From assembly GCA_037974335.1 (NCBI GenBank), contig CM075760.1, positions 64,318,360 through 64,382,359 of the forward strand: a stretch of DNA of 64,000 nucleotides. The letters are read 5' to 3'. Made by a program: the position numbers and the translations under genes. Positions within the stretch are counted from its first letter, which is position 1. The number at the start of each line of letters is the position of its first letter. The notes under the pieces are model-generated. The model was not told where the DNA came from. It worked only from the letters and a program-made list of their open reading frames with translations, and did not search any database. The stretch is from Prionace glauca. Its lineage: Eukaryota > Chordata > Chondrichthyes > Carcharhiniformes > Carcharhinidae. Shown one piece after another: positions 45,846-56,605 of the stretch.

Positions 45846-46240
45846 CTGTGAAACAGTGGGTTAGCGCTGCTGTCTCACCGCCAGGGACCCGGGTTCGATT
45901 CCCAGGGGCACGGTGACACAGTGGGTTAGACACTGCTGTCTCACAGCGCCAGGGACCCTGGTTCGATTCCTGGGGGCACGGTGACACAGTGGGTTAGCAC
46001 TGCTGTCTCATAGCGCCAGGGACCCGGGTTCTGTTCCGGCCTGTTTGTGTGGAGTCTGCACATTCTCCCCATGTCTGCGTGGATGTCCTCTGGACTTCCT
46101 CCCAAATTCTGAAAGATGTGCTGGTTTGGTACATTATCCCGAACAGGTACTGGACAGTGGATACTCAGGGAGTTTCATACTAACTTCATTGCAATGTTAA
46201 GGTAAGCCTTTCTTGTGACGAATAAATTAAACTTTATAGA
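45846..46240 (+). mobile_element. SINE with triplicated tRNA-like head
   Basis: The head (CAGTGGGTTAGC.CTGCTGTCTCA, then CCAGGGACCC.GGTTCGATTCC) is repeated three times in tandem, with GTGGGTTA at 45856, 45921 and 45989 (periods 65 and 68). One SINE body (TGTGTGGAGTCTGCACATTC) and tail (TAACTTCATTGCAATGTTAA, CTTTCTTGTGACGAATAAAT) follow. Confidence 0.85.
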
Positions 46241-46304
46241 TCAGTCAATGTTGAAGGGATTCCAGGATCTGAATGGTTCACACCTGTTGCTGTCTTTGTC
46301 ACTT

Positions 46305-46377
46305 GTTTCTGTATTTAGTGGTTATCGCGTTTGCCTAACACGTGAATGGTCCTCCTTCAAAAGCAGGCAGAAGCATT
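46305..46377 (+). pseudogene. tRNA-Val (AAC-like) pseudogene
   Basis: TAGTGGTTATCGCGTTTGCCTAACACG keeps the Val D-arm and anticodon loop with AAC, but the T arm (CCTCCTTCAAAAGCAGG) has lost the GGTTCGA B-box. Confidence 0.7.
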
Positions 46378-46791
46378 CATTTAGTGAGGGAAATCTGCAT
46401 AAGTTCAGTTTGTTACTGAACATAATCTGAAACTCGATGTTGCAGCCATATACACCTTCTCAGTTTTCTAAATAAAAACCTTTTGTTGATGTGCAGTAAT
46501 ACAGAGACAGAACCGAATGCACCAGATATCGATACAGCACCTGTACTAAAATGAATGCAGACTGGGTCCAGTTCAGTCATTACTGAGAGAGTGTATACAG
46601 TATATTACTAACCAGCGTGGTGTTTTCTCATCTCATAGAGACATGACATACTCAGTTTTGACAAAGACAAGGTCTTTGTGAAGGATAAAATGTGAAGGAT
46701 AAACTTGCAATTGGTGAATAAAAAGTCTGAAATACAATAAAAAGCAGGTGAGTCATTGATAAATGAACATTTTAAAGACTTTGTATCAGCT

Positions 46792-46863
46792 TTCCTGGTG
46801 GTCTAGTGGATAGGATTTGGCGCACTCGCTGCCGCAGCCCGGGTTCGATCCCCGCTCAGAGGA
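46792..46863 (+). pseudogene. tRNA-Glu (CTC) degenerate
   Basis: The Glu frame TGGTGGTCTAGTGG.TAGGATT and B-box GGTTCGATCC are present and the anticodon position reads CTC. But base 33 is A instead of the universal T, and the acceptor stem has a mismatch (TTCCTGG with TCAGAGG). Probably inactive. Confidence 0.75.
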
Positions 46864-47459
46864 TGTAGATTTATTGCTGTACAACAATCCTGTGTTCCTT
46901 CAGGCCAACAACTGTCAGAATCAGTGTGGGGAAGATTCCCTTGCTTGCGCCTGAATTGGAAAAGTCACATGTAAAGAAGCAAAAAGAAAATAAGAGAGCG
47001 GTAGGCTAGAAAGTGCTGATGACTCAAAATACTGATACGGGTTAAAGTCTGGCTGTTAATGGGGGAAAATTTATTGTTTCTACCGACACAAAAATCTCGC
47101 AGATCTGTGCCCAAATCTCTGATTCAATGACAAGAAAACGTTTACTTGAATGAACTGGTAAAGTCTCCCACCCCCAGTGAAGTGGAGGCAGTTTTCATTC
47201 AGAAAGCAGTAACTGTGGGTTTAACAATGTGGGAAGGAGAAAGACTCAGTTTGAGCGGTGACATTGCGGGAGGAATGGAGAGCTGGAGTTCACCCAGAAA
47301 AGCAGCAAAGTTTCAAATCAATGGTGTCCAATGTTGGATGGTCCATTAACGGTGGTAATTTAATGTTATTCAGCAGAATCACCACAGGATGGTTTATCAC
47401 AGATTGATGCTAATACGTTGAATGGAGTGAACTGCAGTGACATTGAATGCAGTAGAAAG

Positions 47460-47760
47460 GACAGCGCGGTAGCACAGTGATTAGCACTGATGTCTCACAG
47501 CGCCAGGGACTCAGGTCCTCGGGTCACCGTCTGTGCAGAGTTTGCACGTTCTCCCCGTGCCTCCGTGGGTTTCCTCCAGGTGTTCTGGTTTCCGTTTCAA
47601 AGATGCGTGGGTTAGTTTGATTGGCCATTCTAAATTAATCCTAGTGTCAGAGGGATCAGAAGGGTAAATATGTGGGTTCACGGGGAATGGGACGTGGGCG
47701 GGATTGTTGTGGCTGCGGACTCGATGGGCTGAATGGCCTCCTTCTGGGGGAATCAAAAGA
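47460..47760 (+). mobile_element. SINE in the left arm
   Basis: GCGCGGTAGCACAGTGATTAGC, TTTGCACGTTCTCCCCGTG, ending GGCTGAATGGCCTCCTTCTG. The same insertion is present inverted at 57998-58300, so it predates the inverted duplication. Confidence 0.9.
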
Positions 47761-48145
47761 GGTAATGCAAATATACATTGTTTTGGATGAAACAGCAGGT
47801 CAACTAAATGTATTTTCACTGCCATGTAAAAGCGGACCTGACATCTGCATTGAAATGTGATGAGGTTGGAAAAACTCAGGACGTTACATGGCATGTGTGC
47901 ATAAGGAAACAAAGATAAACCTTCACCTCCATCTCCTTTCATTAACATTGGGAATGTTTAGAAATAGAGGAAGTTTTTAAAAAAAGTGGAATCCAACAAG
48001 GTGGAAATAGAACAACATCTGGCTGGGTGGAAATTGCGATGGGTATTTGGTCTGTTGCAGTTTGTGTGAACTGATGTTTGAAGGCTGTGCGAGACAAAAT
48101 GTGCTGCTAATTAGCAGATAGCACAGAAAACCAGCAAGGAGATCC

Positions 48146-48218
48146 TGCCGAAACCCGGGATTGAACCAGGGACCTTTAGATCTTCAGTCTAACGCTCTCC
48201 CAACTGAGCTATTTCGGC
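48146..48218 (-). tRNA. tRNA-Phe (GAA)
   Basis: 73-nt cloverleaf: acceptor GCCGAAA/TTTCGGC, A-box TAGCTCAGTTGGGAGAGCG, anticodon stem TTAGA/TCTAA with loop CTGAAGA, T-arm CCTGG-TTCAATC-CCGGG. A TTTT run 16 nt downstream (48127-48130 on this strand's complement) fits a Pol III terminator. All key positions are normal. Confidence 0.95.
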
Positions 48219-49204
48219 TGTCTGGCCGAGGGGAAGCTTCCGTCTCCCAAATATCTAAGAGAGCACTCATTTCTGCCCATTCGTTAATGCATCATTTTCA
48301 TCTTTCTTCAAATAAACTCAACCAAATGTCCTCAGTGATAAAAGCAAATTACTGCGGATGGGAAAAGAGGAAATGCTCCAAAATCTCACAATGTCTGACA
48401 GCACCTGTAAGGAGTGAAAAGGGCGGACGTTTCGAGTCCAGATGACACTTTATCAAAGTTCATTGTACAATTGTAATCACTATTCGTTTCAATATTTCGT
48501 ATCAATACATTATTTAACACATGTGACTTCATTATGAATTGAATATTTCTGACCTTGAACATCACTGAATTGAAAATATAACTGACCAACAGAACCAATC
48601 GAATCACCGGGTAATACAAGTCACAATTTTGAGATCGACTATCGTCAGCTTTTAAACAAAGTCAAATACATTTAAAAGGATGAGAATCAGGAATTATCTG
48701 TTCGTGACTCTTGACCCTTTTTTTATTAGGGGTTTGAAACATTCAGGCGCATAAATTCCGGCCCGTTACAGGAAATTCCAGTAGATCCGCACTGAGTCCC
48801 AATTCCCTCATCTGTCTGAATGGTTTTCCCTCTTTCTTAGAGATGAAAAACGATTTAAAAATATTCTTCTGTGAAATGTTCACCATTTCCTCTAGTTCAC
48901 TTACAGTATCACTTGTATCTGTCTCTTTGAGCACACACTGCTATCAGATATTTCAGATGGTGATTAACCATATTAGTCTGCAGCTAGAAACCCATTAAAT
49001 TCTGTTGTGGACTGAACAAGATGCGGATAAATGCTCGGTGTCAAAAGCGAACTTTCCCGTCAGTGCACCTTATTTCACAGAAAGTATTTAACTTTGATGT
49101 CAGAGCAATGATAACATGTCTTTCACATCGAGGTTTGGATAATGTTGAGCAACAACCTGAAATCAAACAATTTTACCTTACCCCACATGAGAAACTTTAA
49201 TTAA

Positions 49205-49276
49205 TATTTCTGCCCGGTTTCGAACGGGGACCTTTCGCGTGTGAGGCGAATGTGATAACCACTACACTACAGAAAC
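49205..49276 (-). tRNA. tRNA-Val (CAC), T-arm shortened
   Basis: Acceptor GTTTCTG/CAGAAAT, D arm TAGTGTAGTGGTTATCAC, anticodon loop CTCACAC (CAC) in a perfect TTCGC/GCGAA stem. The T-arm reads CCCCG-TTCGAAA-CCGGG where the family has CCCCGG, so one G is missing and the T stem has a mismatch. The same loss is in the right-arm copy. Possibly non-functional. Confidence 0.8.
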
Positions 49277-50394
49277 AACTGGAAAAGTAATGGAGCAAAT
49301 CAGCCTGTCTGCAATGTTCAACTGCGCTGTGTTGCTGCAGGTTCCGATGGTCAGACTGAGAGCCCAAGTCACTGAATTCAGGAAGATAACCCTTACTTTC
49401 AATCTGATTGTACATCTTATCCCCAACATCAATATTTAAAAATATTCGTCTCGCCAATATTTAAGGGAGCAATGATTTCTACACATTTATTATTCCATGA
49501 TTCTCATCTTCCTTCGAATAATCTCAATCAATTATTCAGTGATAAAAACGAATGACTGCGGAAGGGAAAAGAGAAAATCCTGCAAAATCTCCCAATGTCT
49601 GAGAGCTCCTGTAAGGAGTGAAAAAGGCGGACGTTTCGAGTCCAGATGACACTTTATCAAAGCTCATTGTACAAATGTACTCAGTATTTGTGTCACTATT
49701 AGGTACCAATGTATTATTTAACACATATGGCTTTATTATGAATTGAATATCTCTGAACTTGAACATCACTGAATTGAAAATATAACTGACCAACAGAACC
49801 AATCGAATCACCGGGTAATACAGGTCACAATTTTGAGATTGACTATCTTCAGCTTTTAAACAAAGTCAAATACATTTAAATGGAGGAAAATCAAAAAGTA
49901 TCTGTTCGTGACACTTGTGCCTTTTTTATTATGGACGCATACATTTCCGCCCTTTACAGGAAAGCCCAGTAGATCCGCGCTGAGTCTCGATTCCCTCATC
50001 TGTCTGAGTGACTTTTCCTATTTGTTGGAGATGAAAAACGATTTTTAAAAATGATTCATCTGTGAAATGTGCACCATTTCCTCTAGTTCACTTACAGTAT
50101 CACTTGTACCTGTCTGTTTGAGCACACACTGCTATCAGATATTTCAGATGGTGATGAACCATATTAGTCTGCACCTATAAACCCATTAAATCTGCTGGAG
50201 ACTGAACGAGATGCGGATAAATGCTCGGTGTCAAAATCGAACTTTCCCATCAGTGCACCTTATTTCTCAGAAAGTATTTGACGGTGAAATCAGAGCAATG
50301 ATAACATGTCTTTAACATCGAGGTTCGGATAATGTTGAGCAGTAAACTTAAATTTAACAATTTTCCCTTATCCAACACGAGAAAGTTTAATGAG

Positions 50395-50467
50395 TGTTTC
50401 TGCCCGGATTCGAACCGGGGATCTTTCGCGTGTAAGGCGAATGTGATAACCACTACACAACAGAAAG
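50395..50467 (-). tRNA. tRNA-Val (TAC)
   Basis: 73 nt: anticodon loop CTTACAC in TTCGC/GCGAA, intact T-arm CCCGG-TTCGAAT-CCGGG, D arm GTGTAGTGGTTATCAC. The first acceptor pair is C1 with C72 rather than G-C, a mismatch shared with the right-arm copy. Otherwise intact. Confidence 0.88.
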
Positions 50468-50888
50468 AGCTGAAGAGCAGTGGAGGAAATCTGCCTGCCT
50501 GCAATGTTCAACTGCGCTGTGATGCTGCAGGTTCCGATGGTCAGACTGAGAGCCCATGTCACTGAATTCAGGAAGATAACCGTTATTTTCAATCTGATTG
50601 TACAACTTATCCCCAACATCAACATTTAAAAGCGTTCGTCTGGCAAATATCTAAGGGATCAATGATTTCTACCCATTCATTAATGCATCATTTTCATCGT
50701 TCTTCCAATAATCATCCGCATTTTGTATCACCAGCGCTTTGTAACCTGTCGCTACCTTTTTCCGTTGTTCTTTAAATGTGACATTTCCAATTCAGATACT
50801 AAAGAGGAAATCTCCCTGATACTGATTCCGACAGAACTGGTGCAGACCGGGAAGTAACACAGGATTGTTACACAGCAATAAATCTACA

Positions 50889-50960
50889 TTCCCTGACCGG
50901 GAATTGAACCCGGGCCGCGGCGGTGAAAACGCCGAATCCTAACCACTAGACCACCAGGGA
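50889..50960 (-). tRNA. tRNA-Glu (TTC)
   Basis: 72 nt, near-perfect Glu: TCCCTGG/TCAGGGA acceptor, TCTAGTGGTTAGGA D arm, CGGCG/CGCCG anticodon stem with loop TTTTCAC, T-arm CCCGG-TTCAATT-CCGGG. The best preserved Glu copy in the window. Confidence 0.96.
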
Positions 50961-51059
50961 AGCTGGTGGGTGTTTTATAAAATATAAATTTATCCATGAG
51001 CCACCAGTCTTTTGTTTTATTTCTACACAGGGACACAATCTCAGGACAAGGCGCTGATG

Positions 51060-51260
51060 ATTTAGGAGTGAGATGAGGAGAAATTGTTTGACTCAAAGGC
51101 CCGTGAATCTTGGGAATTCTCTATTCCAAAGGGTTCTGATGTTCCATCACTGAACACATTTCAGTTTGCGTTAGACAGATTTATGATCTATCCAGGAATG
51201 AATGGAAACAGGAATATGGAATAGGAACAAATGCTCAGCCACAAGTTCATGTTTCGATTG
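51060..51260 (+). mobile_element. LINE 3' fragment
   Basis: Decayed 3' end words: GAGATGAGGAGAAATTGTTT, CTCAAAGGCCCGTGAATCTT, TTAGACAGATTTATGATCTA, ending near CTCAGCCACAAG. Confidence 0.6.
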
Positions 51261-51463
51261 TGTTTTTTAAGTTTAAAGGTATAATGGAAGCATGTATATA
51301 ATGTTATATGTAACCTGTTTGAAGTCAGTTCTCGTTAAATAATGTTGGTAACACCAGATAACAGAACAGCCGGGAACAATTGACAGCTTTTTTTTATTGG
51401 CACTCACGGACCCATTGCCAACAGGCAACTGTTTACCCGTGAATGCTGATGGTGAGAAAATTC

Positions 51464-51537
51464 CGTCGCTGGGTTGTCTTAAACCACCAACCTTTCAGTT
51501 AACAGCTGAACGTGCTGACCAATTGCGCCATAGAGAC
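51464..51537 (-). tRNA. tRNA-Asn (GTT), degenerating
   Basis: 74 nt: GTCTCTATGGCGCAATTGGT start, anticodon stem TTCAG/CTGAA with loop CTGTTAA (GTT). The T loop reads TTTAAGA instead of TTCGAGC, and the acceptor stem has two mismatches. A TTTT run follows at once (complement of 51457-51460). May be a pseudogene. Confidence 0.75.
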
Positions 51538-51969
51538 AGAGGTAGCAACTCGTAAATATATTCTAAACTCGTGTGTTACTGGCCGCCATTCTATTTCTGA
51601 AAACCTGTTCCAGAACTGCAGCATGACCGCACTGTTTACAATTCTATACAAGTCCCTTTAGTTCCGTGGATCCTACAGCACTGCTGCAGTGTGTTGGTTA
51701 TTCCCTTTCTCCTATGAACGGGCAGGGAAAATAAACCCACGTCTCTTACCACAGGGAGGAATGGGAAGGGAAATGACCACCAGTAGCCCAACAATCCAAT
51801 ACTTTCCACTCAATCATCAATAACACCATTCACAACTGCACCACCTTCCGAATATTGCGATCCATTTCCCTTAGGATTTAGGTCCAAGACTTCATATTTC
51901 CCTTGTTTTCCCCCAATTTTGCAGGACATTCGCTCCAATACACAGAGTGAACGGAGAAAGAAGAAGCTT

Positions 51970-52040
51970 TGCATTGGCCGGGAATCGAACCCGGGTCTCC
52001 CGCGTGGCAGGCGAGAATTCTACCATTGAACCATCAATGT
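51970..52040 (-). tRNA. tRNA-Gly (GCC)
   Basis: 71 nt: TGGTTCAATGGTAGAATTCTCGCC D arm, anticodon loop CTGCCAC (GCC), T-arm CCCGG-GTTCGAT-type with CCGGCCAATGC end. The acceptor 5' strand is ACATTGA where Gly has GCATTGG, so pairs 1 and 7 are mismatched. Internal promoter boxes are intact. Confidence 0.85.
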
Positions 52041-52589
52041 TGCTCTTGCTCGCGATACCCCCACATGCTCTCTCTTCCTTCACACTCAACAGCATTGTAA
52101 TTTCCTTACTTTGTCCTTTCGTTCCCCATTTATTAAGATTCGGATATTAAATAAATGCTAACCTCAAATACATTTTGGACAAAATTCAATATGTCTTAGA
52201 AAATTTACACAATTTTGTCATTTTTTTCCGTAAAATTCAGCATTTCTGATTTTGGAGAAAGCATTTCAAGCTGAGGTCAGTGCAAAGATAATATGACTGT
52301 AACATCGAGATTCTGATAATATTCAGCACCAAACTGAAATCGTACAGACTTCCCTCACCCTAGCATGTTTCAGATGGTGATTAACTATGTTAGTCTGCAC
52401 CTAAACCTATTAAATTGTCTTGTAGACTGGATGACTTGCCGATATGTGCAGGTGTCAAAATAGGGAAGTTTCTTTCCTGGCAATGCATCAAACAATTTAT
52501 CATTTCTGATTTGACACAAAGTATTTGAGGCCGAGGCCAGAGCGAAGATACTATGGGTGTAACATCGAGATTCAGATACTGTTCAGCAA

Positions 52590-52900
52590 CAAAATGCTCC
52601 GGCCGATGAAGGCATGCTTTAAGGTGCAAGGGGCAAGGTTTAAAGGAGATGGACATGGCAGATTGTTTGCACAGAGGGTAGTGGGTTCCTGGAACTCGCT
52701 GCCGGGGAGAGATAGTAGAAGCGGATGCAGTTGTGACTTTTACATCACTTGACAAGTACATGAATAGGATGGAAATAAACAGATATGGTCCCGGAAGGAT
52801 GGGGGGTTTTAGTTAAGTCGGACAGCATGGTCAGTGAAGGTTTGAAGGGCCGAATGGTATGATCCTGGGCTGTAATTTTCCCTGTTCTTTGTACTGCCAT
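52590..52900 (+). mobile_element. LINE 3' fragment
   Basis: CAGAGGGTAGTGGGTTCCTG, GGAACTCGCTGCCGGGGAG and the tail GAAGGGCCGAATGGTATGAT show a LINE 3' end of a subfamily different from the one at 43070. Confidence 0.7.
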
Positions 52901-52993
52901 TTTTCTTTACCAAAACTGAGCCTCAGACTCTGTAGCTCTACATTTAGCCATTCCATCTCTGACACCTTCTCCACTCACACAACCCTGTGAGAT

Positions 52994-54143
52994 GTCTGTA
53001 CTGATGTTATTGTGGCATCATGAGCGTTCCACATACAACATGACTTGTATCTATAAATTCTCATCTTGAACATTTCAATTGAAATTTCAGGGCAAGTAGA
53101 GCTTTTTGAGCAGAATGGTTCAGATTCCCACCATCTTTAATGTGAACAAGTTGTTTCTGATTTCCCTACACAGGCTGTCTATTAAACAATGACTGAACAC
53201 AGGGGGTGAATGTGAGAAGCTGAAGTTTCCAGTTGAAGAGGTTCCCAGTGTCTCTGAGCAACTGAACTGGGGAAGCCTTTGGGCAGAGACTGCGCTGCTG
53301 CTATTTCCCTTCCTGACCACCGGGGGTCGCTGTAACACGCCCGGGCGCTGCTCCGCCCAGTGTCACCTCTTGCCCACACCGGCCCGGCCGCTGCTCGTTG
53401 GCGGAACATCCGGGGCCTGCAGAGTGGCGGGGCCAGCGGCCATATTTCCGTGACGTCACCGTCAGCCCCTCCCCCCGTCGAGGAAAAAGCGACGGTTCAG
53501 AAATGTAGAAAGTGAGAGAAATTCCCACCCGGAAATCCCGCCCGGAGCGAAATTAAAATTAAATAAAATACATATTTTTATAAAGAGGCAGGTGGCGGAA
53601 CCGCGCATGTGCGGTAGTATTTTCCCAGAGCGCACCGCGCGGGTGTGAAAAACAGACGGAATAAAAAACGGAAACGATTTTCCCGAATGGAGAAGGAACC
53701 GAAAGGCTGACGGGTGAGGATGTGAATAATAATCATCAGAATTCAAAATACTAAAAGATTCAAATGTAACTGCCTGGGCGCATGTGCAGAAGGGGAATTC
53801 CCTCAGAGTGCAGCGCGCGGGATCCGTCTCCCCTGGCAACGCAAAATGGCCTCTGGCCGTCTCCCCTGGCAACGCAAGATGGACGCTGGCCGTCTCACTT
53901 GGCAACGCAAGATGGACGCTGCCGGCGGCGGGTGTGATTGTGGCGCAGGCGCAGTGAGGTCTGCCTGCAGCCCATTGTCCAGATTGCCCCCCAGTGGATG
54001 TGGTGGGGAGGTGCAGCAGATGGAGCAACAATCCCAGTTTCAATGGGGGGAGAGAAGCTGCAATTCTGCTCCCTGTTGTTCACTCCTCTCCCCAGTCTCA
54101 GCATTGCAGAGTGTTTAAACAAGAGGGTGCATTGTCACAGCGG
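52994..54143 (-). repeat. CpG-rich module, copy A' (inverted)
   Basis: Reverse complement of 44550-45625. It keeps the NRF1-like GGCGCAGGCGCA (53942-53953), GCGCATGTGCG (53603-53613), a YY1-like GCGGCCATATT (53436-53446), and adds a perfect CRE TGACGTCA at 53451-53458 where copy A has TGATGTCA. It also has a 33-bp triplication. Inferred to be a duplicated CpG-island promoter. Confidence 0.8.
53824..53922. repeat. Three 33-bp tandem repeats with RFX- and YY1-like words
   Basis: CCGTCTC starts at 53824, 53857 and 53890. Each unit reads (C/T)CCCTGGCAACGCAA(A/G)ATGG and so carries an RFX half-site (GGCAACG) and an ATGG core. Copy A has a single unit at this place. Confidence 0.85.
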
Positions 54144-54149
54144 CACCTT

Positions 54150-54330
54150 GACCTGCAGTTTAGTTTTATTTATTAGTATCTCGAATAATTAGGCTTACAT
54201 TCACACTGCAATGCAATTCCTGTGAAAATTCTCTAGTCGCCACATTCCTGTTCGGGAAACACTGATGGAGAATTTGGCATGGCCAATGCATCTAACCAGC
54301 AAGTCTTTTGGACTGCTGGAGGAATGCAGA
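54150..54330 (-). mobile_element. SINE tail and body fragment, reverse
   Basis: TTTATTTATTAGTATCTCG, TTACATTCACACTGCAATGC, CTAGTCGCCACATTCCTGTT and AACCAGCAAGTCTTTTGGAC are the reverse of the SINE 3' half. It sits between the two inverted modules. Confidence 0.8.
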
Positions 54331-54639
54331 GAACAAGAACAAAGAAAAAAGGTAGCGACAGGTTACAAAGCGCTGGTGATACAAAATGCGGATGATTATT
54401 GGAAGAACGATGAAAATGATGCATTAATGAATGGGTAGAAATCATTGATCCCTTAGATATTTGCGAGGCGAACGCTTTTAAATGTTGATGTTGGGGATAA
54501 GTTGTACAATCAGCTTGAAAATAACGGTTATCTTCCTGAATTCAGTGACATGGGCTCTCAGTCTGACCATCGGAACCTGCAGCAACACAGCGCAGTTGAA
54601 CATTGCAGGCAGGCAGATTTCCTCCACTGTTCTTCAGCT

Positions 54640-54712
54640 CTTTCTGTAGTGTAGTGGTTATCACATTCGCCTTACACGCGAAAGATCCCCGGTTCGAATC
54701 CGGGCAGAAACA
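54640..54712 (+). tRNA. tRNA-Val (TAC), right arm
   Basis: 73 nt, nearly identical to 50395-50467: anticodon loop CTTACAC, T-arm CCCGG-TTCGAAT-CCGGG. It shares the C1-C72 mismatch. Position 9 region GTAGTG is closer to the family than the left copy's GTTGTG. Confidence 0.9.
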
Positions 54713-55821
54713 CTCATTAAACTTTCTCGTGTTGGATAAGGGAAAATTGTTAAATTTACGTTTACTGCTCAACATTATCCAAACCTCGATGTTAAAGACA
54801 TGTTATCATTGCTCTGATTTCACCGTCAAATACTTTCTGAGAAATAAGGTGCACTGACGGGAAAGTTCGATTTTGACACCGAGCATTTATCCGCATCTCG
54901 TTCAGTCTCCAGCAGATTTAATGGGTTTATAGGTGCAGACTAATATGGTTCATCACCATCTGAAATATCTGATAGTAGTGTGTGCTCAAACAGACATATA
55001 CAAGTGATAGTGTAAGTGAACTAGAGGAAATGGTGCACATTTCACAGATGAATCATTTTTAAAAATCGTTTTTCATCTCCAACAAATAGGAAAAGTCACT
55101 CAGACAGATGAGGGAATCGAGACTCAGCGCGGATCTACTGGGCTTTCCTGTAAAGGGCGGAAATGTATGCGTCCATAATAAAAAAGGCACAAGTGTCACG
55201 AACAGATAATTTTTGATTTTCCTCCATTTAAATGTATTTGACTTTGTTTAAAAGCTGACGATAGTCAATCTCAAAATTGTGATCTGTATTACCCGGAGAT
55301 TCTGTTGGTCAGTTATGTTTTCAATTCAGTAATGTTCAAGTTCATTGATATTCAATTCATAATAAAGCCATATGTGTTAAATAATACATTAATACTGAAT
55401 AGTAACACAAATACTGAGTACACTTGTACAATGAGCTTTGATAAGGTGTCATCTGGACTCGAAACGTCCGCCCTTTTCACTCCTTACAGGAGCTGTCAGA
55501 CATTGGGAGATTTTGCAGCATTTTCTCTTTTCCCATCCGCAGTCATTCGTTTTTATCACTGAATAATTGATTGAGATTATTCGAAGGAAGATGAGAATCA
55601 TGGAATAATAAATGAGTAGAAATCATTGCTCCCTTAGATATTTGCCAGACGAATACTTTTAAATGTTGATGTTGGGGATAAGTTGTACAATCAGATTGAA
55701 AGTAAGGGTTATCTTCCTGAATTCAGTGACATGGGCTCTCAGTCTGACCATCGGAACCTGCAGCAACACAGCGCAGTTGAACATTGCAGACAGGCTGATT
55801 TGCTCCATTAGTTTTCCAGTT

Positions 55822-55893
55822 GCTTCTGTAGTGCAGTGGTTATCACATTCGCCTCACACGTGAAAGGTCCCCGTTCGAAACCGGGCAGAAATA
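55822..55893 (+). tRNA. tRNA-Val (CAC), right arm, T-arm shortened
   Basis: Anticodon loop CTCACAC and A-box present. It shares the one-base loss in the T arm with 49205-49276 and has extra changes (GCTTCTG acceptor, CGTGAA anticodon stem) that weaken pairing. Likely a pseudogene or weakly active. Confidence 0.7.
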
Positions 55894-55934
55894 TTAATTA
55901 AGGTTTCTCATGTGGGGGAAGGTAATATTGTTTG

Positions 55935-56605
55935 ATTTCATAAGAACATAAGAACATAAGAACATAAGAAATAGGAGCAGGAGTAGGCCATCTGGCCCTT
56001 CGAGCCTGCCCCGCCATTCAATAAGATCATGGCTGATCTGTCGTGACTCAGCTCCACCTTCCCGCCCTCTCCCCATAACCCTTAATCCCCTCTCTTATCA
56101 AAAACCCATCAACCCGTTTCTTAAAAATATTTAGCGAGGCAGCCTCCACCACTTCAACGGGCAGAGAATTCCAGAGATTCACCACCCTTTGAGTGAAGAA
56201 GTTCCTCCTCAACTCTGTTCTAAACCGCCCCCCCTTTATCTTGAGGCTGTGCCCCCTAGTCCTACTGTCTTTTTTGAGCGGGAACAGTCTCTCCACCTCT
56301 ATCCTATCCATCCCATTCATCATCTTATACGTCTCAATGAGATCTCCCCTCATTCTTCTAAACTCTAACGAGTACAAGCCTAGTTTATTCAGCCTCTCCT
56401 CATAGCTCAATCCCCTCAACTCCGGTATCAGCCGAGTAAACCTCCTCTGCACTCCCTCCAGGGCCAAAACATCCTTGCGCAGGTGCGGCGCCCAAAACTG
56501 CACACAGTACTCCAGCTGCGGCCTCACCAATGCCCTATACAGCTGCAGCAAGACCTCCCTACTTTTATATTCAATCCCCTTCGCTATGAAGGCCTTGTTG
56601 CTCAA
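55935..56605 (-). mobile_element. CR1/L2-like LINE 3' end inserted in the right arm
   Basis: Best preserved LINE C-terminus: a minus-strand frame 56048-56600 with LLQLYRALVRPQLEYCVQFW, RRFTRLIPELRGLSYEERLN, LGLYSLEFRRMRGDLIETYK and a conserved end. Its 3' end is followed by ACATAAGA tandem units (55940-55965 in plus reading). The left arm lacks it: the uninterrupted site is at about 49155-49170. ATTTC on both sides may be a short target duplication. It inserted after the inverted duplication arose. Confidence 0.93.

Larger units (their letters stand above)
48236..50640. repeat. Tandem duplication within the left arm, period about 1.2 kb
   Basis: Each unit has the order SINE-like block (GGACGTTTCGAGTCCAGATG at 48426 and 49631), an AT-rich spacer, a piece with ATGCGGATAAATGCTCGGTG (49022 and 50211), then a tRNA-Val (49205 and 50395) and AGGTTCCGATGGTCAGACTG (49340 and 50529). 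The two units differ in the Val anticodon (CAC, TAC). The right arm repeats the arrangement inverted. Confidence 0.85.
46480..50775 (+). repeat. Inverted duplication, left arm (tRNA cluster)
   Basis: Reads as the reverse complement of 54330-59265, with similarity clearly above 90% by eye over most of its length. It carries tRNA-Glu (degenerate), Phe, Val(CAC) and Val(TAC), plus a SINE at 47460-47760. The right arm is longer because of a LINE inserted at 55935-56605. Confidence 0.9.
50776..52993. other. Loop between the inverted arms (first part)
   Basis: Holds tRNA-Glu, tRNA-Asn and tRNA-Gly plus LINE scraps. 50770-50885 is also related, inverted, to 46865-46990, so the Glu unit itself is an older inverted paralogue. 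51260-51460, 51540-51965 and 52045-52590 contain nothing recognised. Confidence 0.6.

Noticed and set aside
53462-54043. 193-codon minus-strand frame in module A'
   Set aside because: It crosses the promoter module including the 33-bp repeats; the partner module A does not keep the frame as a whole.
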